In this document: one piece after another, positions 1 through 9,158 of the stretch
Numbering within the stretch: the first letter of the stretch is position 1
How the letters are laid out: every line of letters starts with the position of its first letter
Assembly: GCF_003325375.1 (NCBI RefSeq)
Contig: NZ_CP030862.1
Span: 4,405,501 to 4,469,500, forward strand
Source of the DNA: Streptomyces globosus
GTDB taxonomy: Bacteria > Actinomycetota > Actinomycetes > Streptomycetales > Streptomycetaceae
Length of the DNA: 64,000 bases
Reading direction: 5' to 3'
The notes under the pieces: model-generated
Seen by the model: only the letters and a program-made list of their open reading frames with translations
The model's database searches: none
Told to the model about the DNA's origin: nothing
Position numbers and translations under genes: made by a program

Positions 1-22
1 CCGAGGTGGGTATGTCTGACAA
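1..22 (-). CDS. possible 5' end of a gene leaving the window
   Basis: On the minus strand a TTG codon at 22-20 follows an AGGAGG-like ribosome site at about 27-33 and opens a frame reading M-S-D-I-P-T-S to the window edge. It lies 54 bases downstream of the SDR stop in the same direction, so it could be the third gene of the cyclase operon. Only seven codons are visible and the start is inferred from the ribosome site alone, so the product is unknown. Confidence 0.3.
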
Positions 23-76
23 GGGTCCTCCTGGGTCGTGGTCGCCGGGCTGCCCGGCCGTGCTGGGGGTGGCGCC

Positions 77-850
77 CTACTGGCGCGGGGCGTCCAGGGG
101 CCGCGACTGGGACGCCGGGAGTCCTTCGCGGACCGGCGACCAGCTGCCGTCGGGCTGCACCACGAGTGCCTCGCCGTGCTCGGCCGCTCCGCGGGTGCGG
201 GCGAGCCGGTCGGCGAGCGGGGCGAAGGCGGCCGGGGCCATGTAGCCGCTGTAGTCGAAGTCCTGGGGGCGGCGGGCCCGGATACCGGGGGTGTCGACCA
301 TGCCGGCGGGCAGCGCCTGGACGAACCGGACCTCGGCGGGGTCGGTCTCCTGCGCGAGGGAGCGGACGAGGGAGTCGGCTGCGGCCTTGGTCGCGGCGTA
401 ACCGGCGCGCCCGGGGCCGGCGTTGTAGACCACCTCGGACGAGACGTGCAGGAACAGGCCGGGGGCGGCGGCCCGCAGCAGGGGCATGGCGACCCTCAGC
501 GTGCGGGCCAGGCCGTGGACGTTGACGGCGAACTGGTCGAGCCAGTCGGCCTCGCCGGTCTCCAGGAACGGCTCGCGCCGGGAGGTGAAGTAGACGGCCG
601 AGTAGCAGACGAGGTCGGCGCGGGCGGGCAGGCCGGAGCGGAGCGCCTCGGCGGAGGCACCGGCGTCCCTGAAGTCCAGGGGGTGCCAGACCAGGGCGTC
701 GCCGCCCGGGCCGGCCGGGCGGCTGCGGCTGAAGACGTGGGTCTCGATGCCGCGGGCGGCCCAGGCGTCGGCGATGCCTCGGCCGATGCCCGTGGACCCG
801 CCGACGACGACCGCGGTGGCCGGGGGTGCGGTGCGGTCGGGGGAGGTCAT
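77..850 (-). CDS. SDR-family oxidoreductase
   Basis: This 257-residue protein is a classical short-chain dehydrogenase/reductase. The nucleotide-binding motif GGSTGIG lies at residues 17-23, the catalytic serine near 136-137 and the YxxxK pair at Tyr150/Lys154. It should use NAD(P)H to reduce or oxidise a carbonyl/alcohol in the cytoplasm. Its ATG overlaps the stop of the upstream cyclase as ATGA, so the two are translationally coupled, and a C7-cyclitol ketone made by that enzyme is the obvious candidate substrate (inference). The substrate cannot be read from the sequence. Confidence 0.85.
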   Translation of the reverse strand: MTSPDRTAPPATAVVVGGSTGIGRGIADAWAARGIETHVFSRSRPAGPGGDALVWHPLDFRDAGASAEALRSGLPARADLVCYSAVYFTSRREPFLETGEADWLDQFAVNVHGLARTLRVAMPLLRAAAPGLFLHVSSEVVYNAGPGRAGYAATKAAADSLVRSLAQETDPAEVRFVQALPAGMVDTPGIRARRPQDFDYSGYMAPAAFAPLADRLARTRGAAEHGEALVVQPDGSWSPVREGLPASQSRPLDAPRQ

Positions 851-2094
851 GCGCCCACCTGCTCGGGGACGCGGGCCGGCGCCGCGGCGGCGGGCTCGGC
901 GGGGCGGTGGTGCTCCCACAGCAGGGCGGCGGCGTCGCGGAGTTCGCCGGGGGTGACGTCGTTGACGAAGCGGTGGCGGCCGATGCCCATCGGCAGCGGG
1001 AGCCGCTGCCGGCCGTCGCGGTGGCGGACGGTGTCGCGCAGCGCGTCCTCCAGCAGGGCGGTGTCGTGCAGGACGTCGTTCCAGGCGGGCAGGCCGAGGC
1101 CGCGGATCGCGGAGTGGATGCGGTCGGCCTGGGCGGCGGTGACGTCTCCCCGCAGTGTGGCCATGGCGGTGGTCAGCGCCATGTCGATGACGACGGCCTC
1201 GCCGTGGAGCAGCTCGGGCAGGGCGTGCATTTCCAGGGTGGGGCTGAAGGTGTGGCCGTAGTCGACGCAGCGCTCCAGCTCCGACTCCCACAGGTTGGGC
1301 TGGAGTTCTTCGAGCATGAGGTGGATGGCCTCGGCGACGATGGCGTCGGAGGCGGCGGCGAGTTCCGGGGTCGTGCCCTGGAACCGGTCGGCGCGGACGG
1401 CCGGGCCGTGCTCCTCCAGCAGGCGGAACAGGTCCTCGGAGCGGATGAGGGCCATCTTCAGGATCTCGGCGAGGCCGTTGCTGACGTGCCGGTACGGCAG
1501 GCTGCGCAGGAAGGTCCGGTCGAGGAAGGTCGCCGTGGCCGGCGCGTAGGTGCCGAGCCGGTTCTTCCCGCGCTCGTAGTTGACGCCGGTCTTGACGCCG
1601 ACTCCGGCGTCGACCAGGCCGATCAGGGTGGTGGGGATCCGGATGTAGGGCGTTCCGCGCCGGTAGAGGCTGGCGGCGAAGCCGACGATGTCGGTGAGCA
1701 CGCCGCCGCCGATCGCGAGGACGGGCTCGCGGCGGCGGTCGATCCCGAAGTCGTTCATCGCGTCGACGACGCGGGAGACGGCGTCCCACTGCTTGACGGT
1801 CTCGTCGGCGCGCAGCGGGACGACGGCGGCCTCGATGCCGTGGGCGGCGAACCAGTCGCGCACCTGGGCCCCGTAGAGCACGTCGACGTTCTCGTCGATG
1901 ACGACGAGGCGCCGCTCGCCCCGCTTCATGGGCACGTCGGGGCACCCGTCGAGCAGCGCCGTGTTGCCGGGTTCGAAGAGGCCGTCGGAGCTGACGACGT
2001 GGTAACGCACCTGGCGGACGGCCTCGACCGTCCATGCCGGGCCGTCGCCGACGGCCTGGCGGAGCCCCTGAGTGAAAGCAGTACCGCTGCGCAT
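847..2094 (-). CDS. 2-epi-5-epi-valiolone synthase-type sugar phosphate cyclase
   Basis: The 415-residue protein belongs to the dehydroquinate-synthase-like sugar phosphate cyclases. EEVS enzymes convert sedoheptulose 7-phosphate to the C7 cyclitol of acarbose/validamycin-type pathways. NAD-site GGGVLTDIVGFA is at 129-140. The segment GLVDAGVGVKTGVN (159-172) followed by KNRLGTY (177-183) resembles EEVS (AcbC/ValA) rather than dehydroquinate synthase. Metal ligands are predicted as Glu210, His281 and His297. The start at 2094 is chosen because GGAGGGG precedes it closely; an upstream ATG at 2142 lacks one. It is the first gene of an operon with the SDR. 2-epi-valiolone synthase or a related cyclase remains possible; no glycosyltransferase or kinase of a known pathway is visible in the window. 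Confidence 0.82.
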   Translation of the reverse strand: MRSGTAFTQGLRQAVGDGPAWTVEAVRQVRYHVVSSDGLFEPGNTALLDGCPDVPMKRGERRLVVIDENVDVLYGAQVRDWFAAHGIEAAVVPLRADETVKQWDAVSRVVDAMNDFGIDRRREPVLAIGGGVLTDIVGFAASLYRRGTPYIRIPTTLIGLVDAGVGVKTGVNYERGKNRLGTYAPATATFLDRTFLRSLPYRHVSNGLAEILKMALIRSEDLFRLLEEHGPAVRADRFQGTTPELAAASDAIVAEAIHLMLEELQPNLWESELERCVDYGHTFSPTLEMHALPELLHGEAVVIDMALTTAMATLRGDVTAAQADRIHSAIRGLGLPAWNDVLHDTALLEDALRDTVRHRDGRQRLPLPMGIGRHRFVNDVTPGELRDAAALLWEHHRPAEPAAAAPARVPEQVGA

Positions 2095-2171
2095 GTCCCC
2101 TCCAGTTCGAGCGCCATATGACAGGGCAAGAGAAGTTTCCATCGGCGCCTCGTCGAATATAGTAGCAGCAA

Positions 2172-2227
2172 CGCTTGCAGGGCGTCATGTGTGCTATACT
2201 TTCCGCAAGCGCCGCTGTGACAAGCGA
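2172..2227. promoter_or_regulatory. divergent promoter with repeated CAAGCG half-sites
   Basis: The 219 bases between the cyclase and the XRE gene are much more A/T-rich than their surroundings. A TATACT -10-like hexamer (2195-2200) points towards the XRE gene, and TATATT (on the minus strand, about 2156-2161) towards the cyclase. Around them lie CGCTTGC (2172-2178) and its inverse GCAAGCG (2205-2211), 7-bp arms with a 26-base gap, and a third CAAGCG at 2222-2227. These half-sites bracket the -10 element and are candidate operators for the XRE protein. No good -35 was found. Confidence 0.4.
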
Positions 2228-2313
2228 GAGTGCGCGTGCACGGGAAGACGGTCGAGCGTGAAGGCCTCTGTGCTCACTGACGAAACCCGACGAAAGCACC
2301 GGAGGTCGGTCGC

Positions 2314-2778
2314 ATGGCAACGCTGGCGGAACGCCTGAACGCATGGTTCGCCGATGCCGCCACGGCGGACGCCGTGGGCCGGCTGCGCGAGCCGTCGACC
2401 GCCGAGGTCGCCCAGGCCATCTCGGAGGACCCCCGGCACAACGTGACGATCTCCCGGAGCTACCTGACGGCCCTCCGCAACGGCTCGCAGACCAACCCCA
2501 CGGTCAGCGTCCTGTCGGCGATCGTGACGTACTTCCAGGGACGGGACATGACCCTGCCCGTCTCGGTCAGCGCCCTCATCGACGAGGAGCCTCCCGCGCG
2601 CACCTCCGAACTGCCCGAGGAGTGGGCGGCCCTGGCCGACCGGCAGGTCCGCTCGATCGCCCTGCGCGCCGGGCAGTTCACGCCGGAGCTGCGCGACCAG
2701 CTGCTCTCGATCATGGACGTGCTGGACGCCTCGCGGAAGCAGCAGCCGTCCGGGCGCGACGGCGCACCGGACTCCTAG
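2314..2778 (+). CDS. XRE-type helix-turn-helix regulator
   Basis: The 154-residue cytoplasmic protein has an XRE-like DNA-binding region at about residues 25-75 (AEVAQAIS...ISRSYLTALRNGSQTNPTVS). The C-terminal part holds acidic and helical segments with no recognised domain. GGAGG sits eight bases before the ATG. It is transcribed divergently from the cyclase and convergently onto the membrane gene, with which it overlaps by three bases at the stop codons. XRE regulators are often substrates of ImmA/IrrE peptidases such as the one encoded 1.2 kb away, so it is the likely regulated switch here (inference). Confidence 0.8.
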   Translation: MATLAERLNAWFADAATADAVGRLREPSTAEVAQAISEDPRHNVTISRSYLTALRNGSQTNPTVSVLSAIVTYFQGRDMTLPVSVSALIDEEPPARTSELPEEWAALADRQVRSIALRAGQFTPELRDQLLSIMDVLDASRKQQPSGRDGAPDS

Positions 2779-3986
2779 ACCGTCTCGGGCGCAGGCCCGC
2801 CCATGCCCCCGCAGAGGCCCGCCGGGCGCGGCGCCGCCCGCATCGTGCGCAGTTCGAGGGAGAGCCTGACCAGGGCGCCCAGGTCCTCCTCGTAGTCGGT
2901 GCCGCCCGCGCGGCCCCCGGAGCCGGGGGCGAGGACGAAGACGGACGCCGACGACGGCGCGCCGCCCGCGCCGTCCTGCTCGCGGAGCCGGCGCAGGGCG
3001 CGGTCCACGAGGCAGGCCGAGGTGCGCGGGTCGTCCTCCCGCACCGCCCCCTGCGACTCCTCGGCGACGAGCCGCAGGTAGGGGCCGAGACGGGTGAGCC
3101 CGTCGCGGCACTCCACGTACCGGCGGTAGACCGCCGAAGCGCTGACGAGCAGGCGGTTCCGCCGCCGCCGGTGGTGGTCGAGGACCAGCTCCGGGTGGAT
3201 CTCGACCAGCCGGTTCCACAGCTCCTCCAGGCCGAGGAACTGCGCGCGGTGGTCCAGCCGCTCGCGCACGATCTGCACGACGCTGACGAAGCAGGGCAGG
3301 CTGAGCCCCGCGCACACCACGATCGTCGCGACCTGGCCGAAGACGAAGTCGTCGGCGTACGTGATCGCCCGACCCGGCTCGCGCAGAGTCGGCAGGTTCA
3401 CCCACAGGAAGCGGAACACGCAGGTGAGGGCGAGCGCTGTCAGACCGCCGGAGATGACACTCAGCGAGAGCCGGCGCAGCGAGCGGCCCTTGCGGGCGTG
3501 CCGGGCGGCGAGCAGTGCGCAGGCGGCGTACCCGAAGAAGAGGTAGAAGTTGCCGAAGTTGTAGAAGGTGCGCACCCGCCAGTCGACAAGGTACTCCGAG
3601 GTCAGGACGTGGTTGCGCAAGTGCGGCGGGAGGGCCGCGGTCATGGCGGTCATCACGGACAGGCAGATCGCGCAGGCGACGGCCTCCCAGGGCCATGGCC
3701 CCCGCCAGCCGGTCAGCGGGCACTCCCGGAGGAACCCGACCATGAGGCCGAGACCGATCAGGATGGCCACGTTGAAGGTGATCTTCGTGAAGCCGGGGAA
3801 CGTGTGCTCGTCGACCCGGGCAAGGACCGGCGGCTGGGCCAGCACGTTCCCGATCCCCATGAGGAACAGCGAGAGGAACAGGTGCAGCCTCATGGGGTCG
3901 CGGAAGCGGTGCTGGACCAGTGCGGGCATCATCCAGGCCGCCCCGCCGAGCAGCGTGACGATGGCGACCAGGTTGAGAACGCTCAC
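2775..3986 (-). CDS. multi-pass membrane protein, MAB_1171c/DUF6545-like
   Basis: The 403-residue protein starts with GTG overlapping the ImmA-like gene's stop as GTGA. Its N-terminal half contains about six or seven hydrophobic helices (for example residues 5-22, 34-50, 65-82 and 95-113). The C-terminal half (about 225-380) is soluble and charged. The layout resembles the actinobacterial MAB_1171c-type 'putative transporter' family that is repeatedly found beside ImmA/IrrE and XRE genes; the assignment is from memory of that gene pairing. No transport motif is visible, so a sensor or signal receptor is as plausible as a transporter. Confidence 0.65.
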   Translation of the reverse strand: MSVLNLVAIVTLLGGAAWMMPALVQHRFRDPMRLHLFLSLFLMGIGNVLAQPPVLARVDEHTFPGFTKITFNVAILIGLGLMVGFLRECPLTGWRGPWPWEAVACAICLSVMTAMTAALPPHLRNHVLTSEYLVDWRVRTFYNFGNFYLFFGYAACALLAARHARKGRSLRRLSLSVISGGLTALALTCVFRFLWVNLPTLREPGRAITYADDFVFGQVATIVVCAGLSLPCFVSVVQIVRERLDHRAQFLGLEELWNRLVEIHPELVLDHHRRRRNRLLVSASAVYRRYVECRDGLTRLGPYLRLVAEESQGAVREDDPRTSACLVDRALRRLREQDGAGGAPSSASVFVLAPGSGGRAGGTDYEEDLGALVRLSLELRTMRAAPRPAGLCGGMGGPAPETV

Positions 3987-4510
3987 GTCGGCCCGTCGGC
4001 GAGGACCAGGCTGTTGTAGACCGAGGGCCGCCACGGCTCGTCGAGCCCGTAGCGGCGCGCACGCCGGCTCATGGAGATGGCCTGGTTCATGATCGTCGAG
4101 GCGATGATCTCGGCGTCCCGCTCGTCCCTGTCGGAGTAGCAGGTGCGCAGCTGCACCTGCTCCGGCCGTTCGCCTGCGAGGTCGTAGGCGATGATGTGGC
4201 CGACCTCGTGCAGGATGATGTGCGCCTGGTGCGCCTTGGTGGTCTTCGCCTGGTAGGCGATGACGTCCTCGTGCCGGCGCGAGATCAGGATGCCGAACGG
4301 GCCGTCCGCCGGCAGGTCCCACTCCAGCAGGCTGATCGGCGTCCCCCGCATCTCGCCGAGCCGCTCGCACAGCGCGGTGACGCTGAGCGGCAGCTGCGGC
4401 TCCAGCCGCCTCATCAGGCAGCGGCTGTGGGCGCGCAGTTGCGCGTCGCGCAGCCGGTCCCTCCGCGTGCGCGGTGATCGTTCCACACCCCGCCCGAACC
4501 GACCGAACAC
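3983..4510 (-). CDS. ImmA/IrrE-family metallopeptidase
   Basis: The protein is 175 residues from the GTG at 4510, chosen because GGGAGGGGG lies just upstream; a longer open frame to 4642 has no better start. The zinc site is clear: H101-E-V-G-H105, followed by the acidic RDAEIIAS helix in which Glu134 would be the third ligand. ImmA/IrrE proteins cleave a cognate XRE-type repressor in response to a signal. The gene is coupled by a GTGA overlap to the membrane protein and lies in the same block as an XRE gene. Peptidase activity and target are inferred. Confidence 0.78.
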   Translation of the reverse strand: MFGRFGRGVERSPRTRRDRLRDAQLRAHSRCLMRRLEPQLPLSVTALCERLGEMRGTPISLLEWDLPADGPFGILISRRHEDVIAYQAKTTKAHQAHIILHEVGHIIAYDLAGERPEQVQLRTCYSDRDERDAEIIASTIMNQAISMSRRARRYGLDEPWRPSVYNSLVLADGPT

Positions 4511-4891
4511 AAGGCCCCCTCCCCGTTCGCTCACCGGCCGGGGACCCGGGGGCGCGACGCGTGGTCGCTTCCGGGCCGGCCGGCCACGGGGCAAATCTAC
4601 GCCACCTGCACGGCCCCGGACGCTCCGGGAGAGGAAGATCACGATGGGTCAGCGGCGGGGAATGCGCTGGTCAGGCTCGTTCCGCGCGCTCGGACGGGTG
4701 GTGGTCGGTGAAGTGCGCGGCGGGGCGGGACAGGTCGCGCCTTGATCGGTTGGGGATTCCGCGGGACCGGGGCGCACAATGTGTGCTAGCAGACAAACCC
4801 ACACCAAGGGCAGGGCAGGCGGCACGGGTGCGGCCGGGACGACCGGTCGGGCGCGCGGCGCCGGTGCCGGTGCCGGGTGGGAGGGAAAACG
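4511..4891. other. 381-bp intergenic region, no gene seen
   Basis: This stretch separates the divergently transcribed ImmA-like gene and the DUF6777 gene. No open frame with a credible ribosome site was found. The more A/T-rich patch around 4776-4800 (CACAATGTGTGCTAGCAGAC) may hold the promoter of the DUF6777 gene, but no convincing -35/-10 pair could be assigned. Confidence 0.4.
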
Positions 4892-6453
4892 GTGAGTTCC
4901 GAACCGCGCTCCGAGCGCCCCACCGGCCCGCCCTCAGGCCCGCTCTCCGGACGCCCGTCCGGCGATGCGACGAGGCCGATCCCCCCGCCTCCCCCGCCGA
5001 CGGCCGGCGGCGGGGGAGGCGGGGGCGGGGGCGGGCCCGATGAGCCGGGAGGGCCCGGGGGTCCGGGCGGTCCCGGCGGTCCGGAGCAGCAGCCGGGCGG
5101 CGGCGGGCGGCCGTGGTGGCGCTCGGTGCCGCGGATCGCGACCGTGACCGGGGCGGCGGTGGTCGCCGGGGTCCTGGCGGTCGTCTTCACCCGGCCCGAC
5201 GGCGGGGGCGGCGGACAGCAGACGGCGGCGGGAGAGGTGATCCTGGAGCCCACCGGGTCCACCGGCGAAGAGCCGTTCACCCCGTCGACCGCGAACGCGA
5301 CGACCGCGCTGCCGGCCGCGGCGCCCCGCACTGCCCCGACGGCCGCCCGGACCCTCACGAGCGTGGCGGGCTCGGAGCCCGGCCTGTACGGCGGCAGCCG
5401 AAACCTCGCCAGCTGCGACGTGGAGAAGCAGATCCGCTACCTCGGCTCGGACCCCGCGAAGAACAGGGCCTTCGCCTCCGCGCTGAAGGTGGAGGAGTCC
5501 GCCGTACCCGGCTACCTGCGCTCGCTGACGCCCGTACAGCTCCGCTCGGACACCCGCGTCACCAACCACGGCTACCGCAACGGCGCGGCCACCGGCTACC
5601 AGGCGGTGCTCCAGTCCGGCACGGCCGTCCTGGTCGACAGCCACGGCGAGCCGAAGGTGCGCTGCGCCTGCGGCAACCCGCTGAGCCGCGCGGTCCCGCA
5701 GGCCGGCACCCCCGAGCAGAAGGGGAAGAGCTGGCCCGGTTACCGGCCGCAGAACGTCGTCGTGGTCAACCGCTCGGAGACGGCGGTCAAGGTCTTCGTC
5801 ATCTTCGACCAGAAGGACCGGCAGTGGGTGAGCCGGTACTCGGGCGACCACGGCAAGCGCGACAGGAAGGCGGAGCCGCCGCCGAAGCACTGGCCGCTGC
5901 CTCCGACGGCCCCGCCGGCGACCGAGCCGCCCGCGACGAAGTCCCCCCACGGGACCCGCGACCCCCACTCCCCCGGGCACGAGACCCGCGACCCGCGCTC
6001 GCCGGGGAAGGAGACCCGCGACCCGCAGACCCCGGGCCGCGAGACCGGGAAGCCCGAGAGCCCGGCCCCGGAGTCGCCGGCCTCCGAGCGCCCCGGTGTA
6101 CGGGAGAGCCGGCCGCCCGCGCCCGAGTCCCCCGACCGGGAGTCGCCGTCCGCGCCCGCGTCGCCCGAGCGTCCGAACCTCCGGGACGCCGAGACCGAGC
6201 GCCCGGACGCGCCCTCCGGGGAGAGCCCCGCACCGGAGCCGACCGCACCCCCCTCGCAGGAGCGCCCGAACCTGCGGGAGACGCAGTCCGAGCCCCCGCC
6301 CCCGAGCCCTCCCCGGCGCAGCCGTCGGCCCCCGCAGAGCAGGAGAGCCCCGCTCAGCAGTCGCCCGCCCCGGAGGGCCCCGGCGAACAGCAGCAGCCCG
6401 GCGAGCAGCAGCCCGAGCAGCAGCAGCCCGGCGACCAGCAGCAGAACTCCTGA
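4892..6453 (+). CDS. DUF6777-like membrane-anchored protein with a probable frameshift
   Basis: GTG at 4892 follows a GGAGG site. The N-terminus is proline/glycine-rich with an oligo-glycine stretch at about residues 47-56. One membrane helix follows at about 88-106 (IATVTGAAVVAGVLAVVF). The extracellular domain (about 165-310, two cysteines in CACG) resembles the streptomycete DUF6777 family. The tail is a long Pro/Glu/Ser/Arg repeat region. In the starting frame the tail runs on into arginine-rich text and to 6751, over the start of the next gene. Shifting by one base in the C-rich tract near 6292-6310 gives a normal Gln/Pro/Glu tail ending at 6453. The end given assumes that shift; function is unknown. 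Confidence 0.6.
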
Positions 6454-6722
6454 CGGCACCGGGGGCCACGGCACGCAGCACCGCAGTCGGCCGGCGGTCC
6501 CGACAGGCCGTGTCGGAGGAGGCCGCCGCGGGGCGGACCGGGGCCGCGTCTTCGGAGCCGCCCGGCGCCGCACCCCGCTGCTCGGCGGCCGGGCGGCGAC
6601 CGGCGGTGGCACTGCGTTGGTGCTCCCTGCCGCGCTGGATCATGCTGGTGTGTGGAGCCCCTGGCCGTGCAGGTTCCCGTGGGACAGCGGCAGGGGAACG
6701 AACGAGGGCGAGATGAGCGGCG

Positions 6723-9158
6723 ATGGAGCGACTTCCCACCTCTCCTGGTGACCGGCCTGCGGGTACGGAGGCGCCGTCCGGGCCGGCGTACACGGCCGCG
6801 GCGACCGTCAACGAGCAGGGCGTCGTCACCGAGTGGAGCGAGGGCGCGCGCCGGCTGCTCGGCTACGAGGCCTCCGAGACGGTGGGCCGGCCGGCCGCCG
6901 GGCTGCTCGCGGACGATCCGGCCGAGTCGGCGCGGAGGTTGGCGCCCTGGCAGGACCGGTGGAGCGGCACCGTCGCGCTGCGGCACCGGGACGGCCACCG
7001 GCTGGAGGCGGGGCTGCTCGCGCACCGCTGGACCTCGAGCGGCGGAACGGCGAAGTGGTTCGTGGTGTCCGCAGTGACGGGCGCGCCGGGCCTCGGCTGG
7101 GGCGAGCCGCTGCGGGAGTGGGCCTTCGCCCAGTCGCCCTGCTTCCTCGCGGTCTTCGACCAGGACCTGCGGCTGGTGCGGGCGAACGCCGGAATGGAGC
7201 GGACCCTGTCCCTGACGGAGCCGGAGATGCTGGGACTGCGCCTGCCGGAGATCGCGCCGGACCCGGTGAGCGACGAGACGGAGCGGCGGATGCGGCAGGT
7301 GCTGGAGACCGGGGAGCCGCAGGTCGTGGACGCCTTCATCCGGCCGGCCGGGGCGAGCACCGAGCACGGCTGGGTGACCTCGCTGGCCCCGCTGCGGGAC
7401 CCGGAGGGCCGCGTGCACGCCGTGTGCCTCGCCGCGCACGACAGGACGGGCATCGAGGGGACCCGGCAGCAGGTGCTCGTCCCGCAGGACGACGCCGCCA
7501 CGCGCATCGGCACCACGCTGGACAGCTCGCGCACGGCGCAGGAGCTGGCCGACGTCGCGGTGCCCCGGCTCGCGGACTTCGCCGTCGTCGACCTGCTGGA
7601 CCCCCCGCCGCGCGGCGACGAGCCGTCGTCCGGGCTGTCGGCCGGGCCGGTCGCGGTGTGCCGGATGGCGGTGCAGTCGATCCTGGAGGGCAGCCCGGAG
7701 TCACGGGTGTCGGTCGGGGAGACGACGGTGTACCCGCCGCTGTCCCCGGCGGCCGAGTGCCTGGCGGCCGGGCGCGGCGCCGTGTACGCGACGTCGGACC
7801 CGGCGATCGCCGCGTGGGCGGCCGAGGACCCCGGCGCGTCCTGGATCAGCGAGTACGGGACGCACTCGACGATGGTCGTCCCGATGCGCGCCGACGGGAT
7901 CACGCTGGGCGTGGCGGTGTTCGGCCGGCACCAGCACCGGGAGCCGTTCCAGTCGGAGGACCTGTGGGCGGCCGAGGAGCTGGCGACGCGCGCCGCCGTC
8001 AGCATCCACAACGCGCGCCGGTACACCCGCGAGCACACGACCACGATGACACTCCAGCGCAGCCTGCTCCCGCAGACGCTGCCGGACCAGGCCGCCCTGG
8101 ACATCTCCTCGCGCTACCTGCCCGCCGGCGGGGAGGCCGGGGTGGGCGGCGACTGGTTCGACGTGATCCCGCTGTCCGGGGCGCGTGTCGCCCTGGTGGT
8201 GGGCGACGTCGTGGGGCACGGCATCCGGGCCACGGCGACGATGGGCCGGCTGCGGACCGCGGTGCGCACCCTGGCCGACGTGGACCTGCCGCCCGACGAG
8301 CTGCTGACCTACCTCGACGACCTCGTCCTGCACCTGTCCGCCGACGACGGCGACCGGCAGGGCACCGGGGAGGCGGCGCTCGGCATCGGCACCACCTGCC
8401 TGTACGTGGTCTACGACCCGGTGACCCGGGGCTGCACCGTCGCCCGGGCCGGGCACCCGCCGCCGGCCGTGGTCTCGCCGGAGGGGTCGGTGTACCTGCT
8501 GGACGTGCCGGCCGGGCCGCCGCTGGGCCTGGGCGGCCTGCCGTTCGAGACGGTGGAGACGGAGCTGCCGGAGGGCAGCCTGCTCGCCCTCTACACCGAC
8601 GGCCTGCTCCAGGCGCGCGACCACGACATCGACGAGGCGCTGGACAGCATGTTCGGGGCGCTCGCCCGGCCGGCCTCGACGCTGGACACGGTGTGCGACA
8701 GGGTGCTGACGGCGATGCTCTCGCACCAGCCCGACGACGACGTGGCGCTGCTCGTGGCGCGGACGCGGGCGCTGCACGCGGACCAGGTCGTGGTGTGGGA
8801 CCTCTCCTCCGATCCGTCCGTGGTGGGGCAGGCCCGCCGCAACGCCGCCGAGCAGCTGGCGGCGTGGGGGCTGGAGGAGGCGTCGTTCGTCACGGAGCTG
8901 CTGGTCAGCGAGCTGGTGACGAACGCGATCCGGTACGGGGAGCCGCCGATCCAGCTGCGCCTGATCCACGAGGGGAAGACGCTGATCTGCGAGGTCTCCG
9001 ACGCGAGCAGCACGGCCCCGCACATGCGGCGGGCCCGGACCTTCGACGAGGGCGGGCGGGGTCTGCTGCTGGTCGCGCAGCTCGCCCGGCGCTGGGGCAC
9101 GCGGCACGCCGCGGTGGGCAAGACGATCTGGGCGGAGCAGTCCCTCCTGGGGTTCTGA
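6723..9158 (+). CDS. PAS-PAS-GAF-SpoIIE phosphatase with HATPase domain
   Basis: The 811-residue soluble protein has two PAS-like regions (about 20-115 and 130-235), a GAF-like region (about 250-430), a PP2C/SpoIIE phosphatase domain (about 455-680) and a C-terminal HATPase_c domain (about 690-805). Metal-binding aspartates appear in GGDWFDVI, GDVVGHG, ALYTDGL and PDDDVALL. The ATPase N-box is SELVTNAIRYG and the G-box GGRGLLL. Such proteins control anti-sigma-factor antagonists: the phosphatase dephosphorylates the antagonist and the HATPase part can act as anti-sigma kinase. No sigma or antagonist gene is adjacent. The start follows the frameshifted DUF6777 gene by 269 bases. Confidence 0.85.
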   Translation: MERLPTSPGDRPAGTEAPSGPAYTAAATVNEQGVVTEWSEGARRLLGYEASETVGRPAAGLLADDPAESARRLAPWQDRWSGTVALRHRDGHRLEAGLLAHRWTSSGGTAKWFVVSAVTGAPGLGWGEPLREWAFAQSPCFLAVFDQDLRLVRANAGMERTLSLTEPEMLGLRLPEIAPDPVSDETERRMRQVLETGEPQVVDAFIRPAGASTEHGWVTSLAPLRDPEGRVHAVCLAAHDRTGIEGTRQQVLVPQDDAATRIGTTLDSSRTAQELADVAVPRLADFAVVDLLDPPPRGDEPSSGLSAGPVAVCRMAVQSILEGSPESRVSVGETTVYPPLSPAAECLAAGRGAVYATSDPAIAAWAAEDPGASWISEYGTHSTMVVPMRADGITLGVAVFGRHQHREPFQSEDLWAAEELATRAAVSIHNARRYTREHTTTMTLQRSLLPQTLPDQAALDISSRYLPAGGEAGVGGDWFDVIPLSGARVALVVGDVVGHGIRATATMGRLRTAVRTLADVDLPPDELLTYLDDLVLHLSADDGDRQGTGEAALGIGTTCLYVVYDPVTRGCTVARAGHPPPAVVSPEGSVYLLDVPAGPPLGLGGLPFETVETELPEGSLLALYTDGLLQARDHDIDEALDSMFGALARPASTLDTVCDRVLTAMLSHQPDDDVALLVARTRALHADQVVVWDLSSDPSVVGQARRNAAEQLAAWGLEEASFVTELLVSELVTNAIRYGEPPIQLRLIHEGKTLICEVSDASSTAPHMRRARTFDEGGRGLLLVAQLARRWGTRHAAVGKTIWAEQSLLGF

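Noticed and set aside
4934..6829. Long open frame on the minus strand across the DUF6777 region (631 codons)
   Set aside because: It is antisense to a gene with normal signal/anchor architecture, has no recognisable domain, and its length is explained by high third-position GC that removes stop codons.
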